A stretch of DNA of 5,146 nt from Nitrospirota bacterium (GTDB lineage Bacteria; Nitrospirota; Nitrospiria; Nitrospirales; NS-4): positions 1 to 5,146 of the forward strand of contig VBOF01000037.1 in NCBI GenBank assembly GCA_005877855.1, in the 5' to 3' direction. Below, piece by piece: positions 5,102-5,146 of this stretch (its first letter is position 1; each line of letters begins with the position of its first letter). The position numbers and the translations under genes are program-made. Below the pieces are notes generated by a model. The model searched no databases. It saw nothing but the letters and a program-made list of their open reading frames with translations, and was not told the DNA's origin.

Positions 5102-5146
5102 CGAGGCGGGAGACTTCAGGGCGCCGGGGGCTGTGCCATGCCATCC
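5102..5146. other. Short tail, nothing recognised
   Basis: Forty-five GC-rich bases after the IDO-frame stop. No hairpin with a T-run, promoter or gene start can be supported before the window ends. Confidence 0.5.

Overview
The window is GC-rich DNA carrying five closely packed genes, all on the + strand. Gene content (a Tat translocase subunit, a lipobox-bearing HEAT-repeat protein) points to a diderm bacterium. Nitrospirota, NC10 or a deltaproteobacterial relative would fit, but no phylogenetic marker settles this and I hold it loosely. No tRNA, rRNA, CRISPR array, transposase or phage gene is visible.

Layout: (i) 3-311, the C-terminal part of a small multi-pass membrane protein that probably starts upstream of the window. 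(ii) 312-421, a spacer with a perfect 10-bp hairpin and a strong sigma70-type promoter whose predicted transcript starts at or next to the tatA start codon. (iii) 422-2613, a tight three-gene unit. It holds a long TatA-family protein with a proline-rich linker and a second amphipathic-helix-like segment, then a HEAT-repeat lipoprotein whose ATG directly follows the tatA stop, then a HAD-fold 5'(3')-deoxyribonucleotidase-like phosphatase joined by an ATGA overlap. (iv) 2614-2926, a noncoding spacer with a terminator-like hairpin and two diverged copies of an ~80-bp structured repeat. (v) 2927-4000, a Y-family DNA polymerase IV (DinB) whose C-terminus stops before the usual clamp-binding tail. 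(vi) 4033-5101, an indoleamine 2,3-dioxygenase (IDO) family gene broken by what looks like a single recent deletion. About 35-40 codons of the haem-pocket loop region are missing, and the rest is shifted into another frame. (vii) 5102-5146, a short tail with nothing recognisable.

The first three full genes look like one transcription unit starting at the 386-415 promoter. Their shared job is not evident: Tat export, an envelope scaffold and a nucleotide phosphatase have no obvious common pathway. dinB and the IDO gene seem to have their own -10 elements. The most notable points are the apparent duplication of the TatA amphipathic helix within one polypeptide, the precise lesion in the IDO gene, promoter geometry suggesting leaderless mRNAs for tatA and the IDO gene, and the structured intergenic repeat upstream of dinB.
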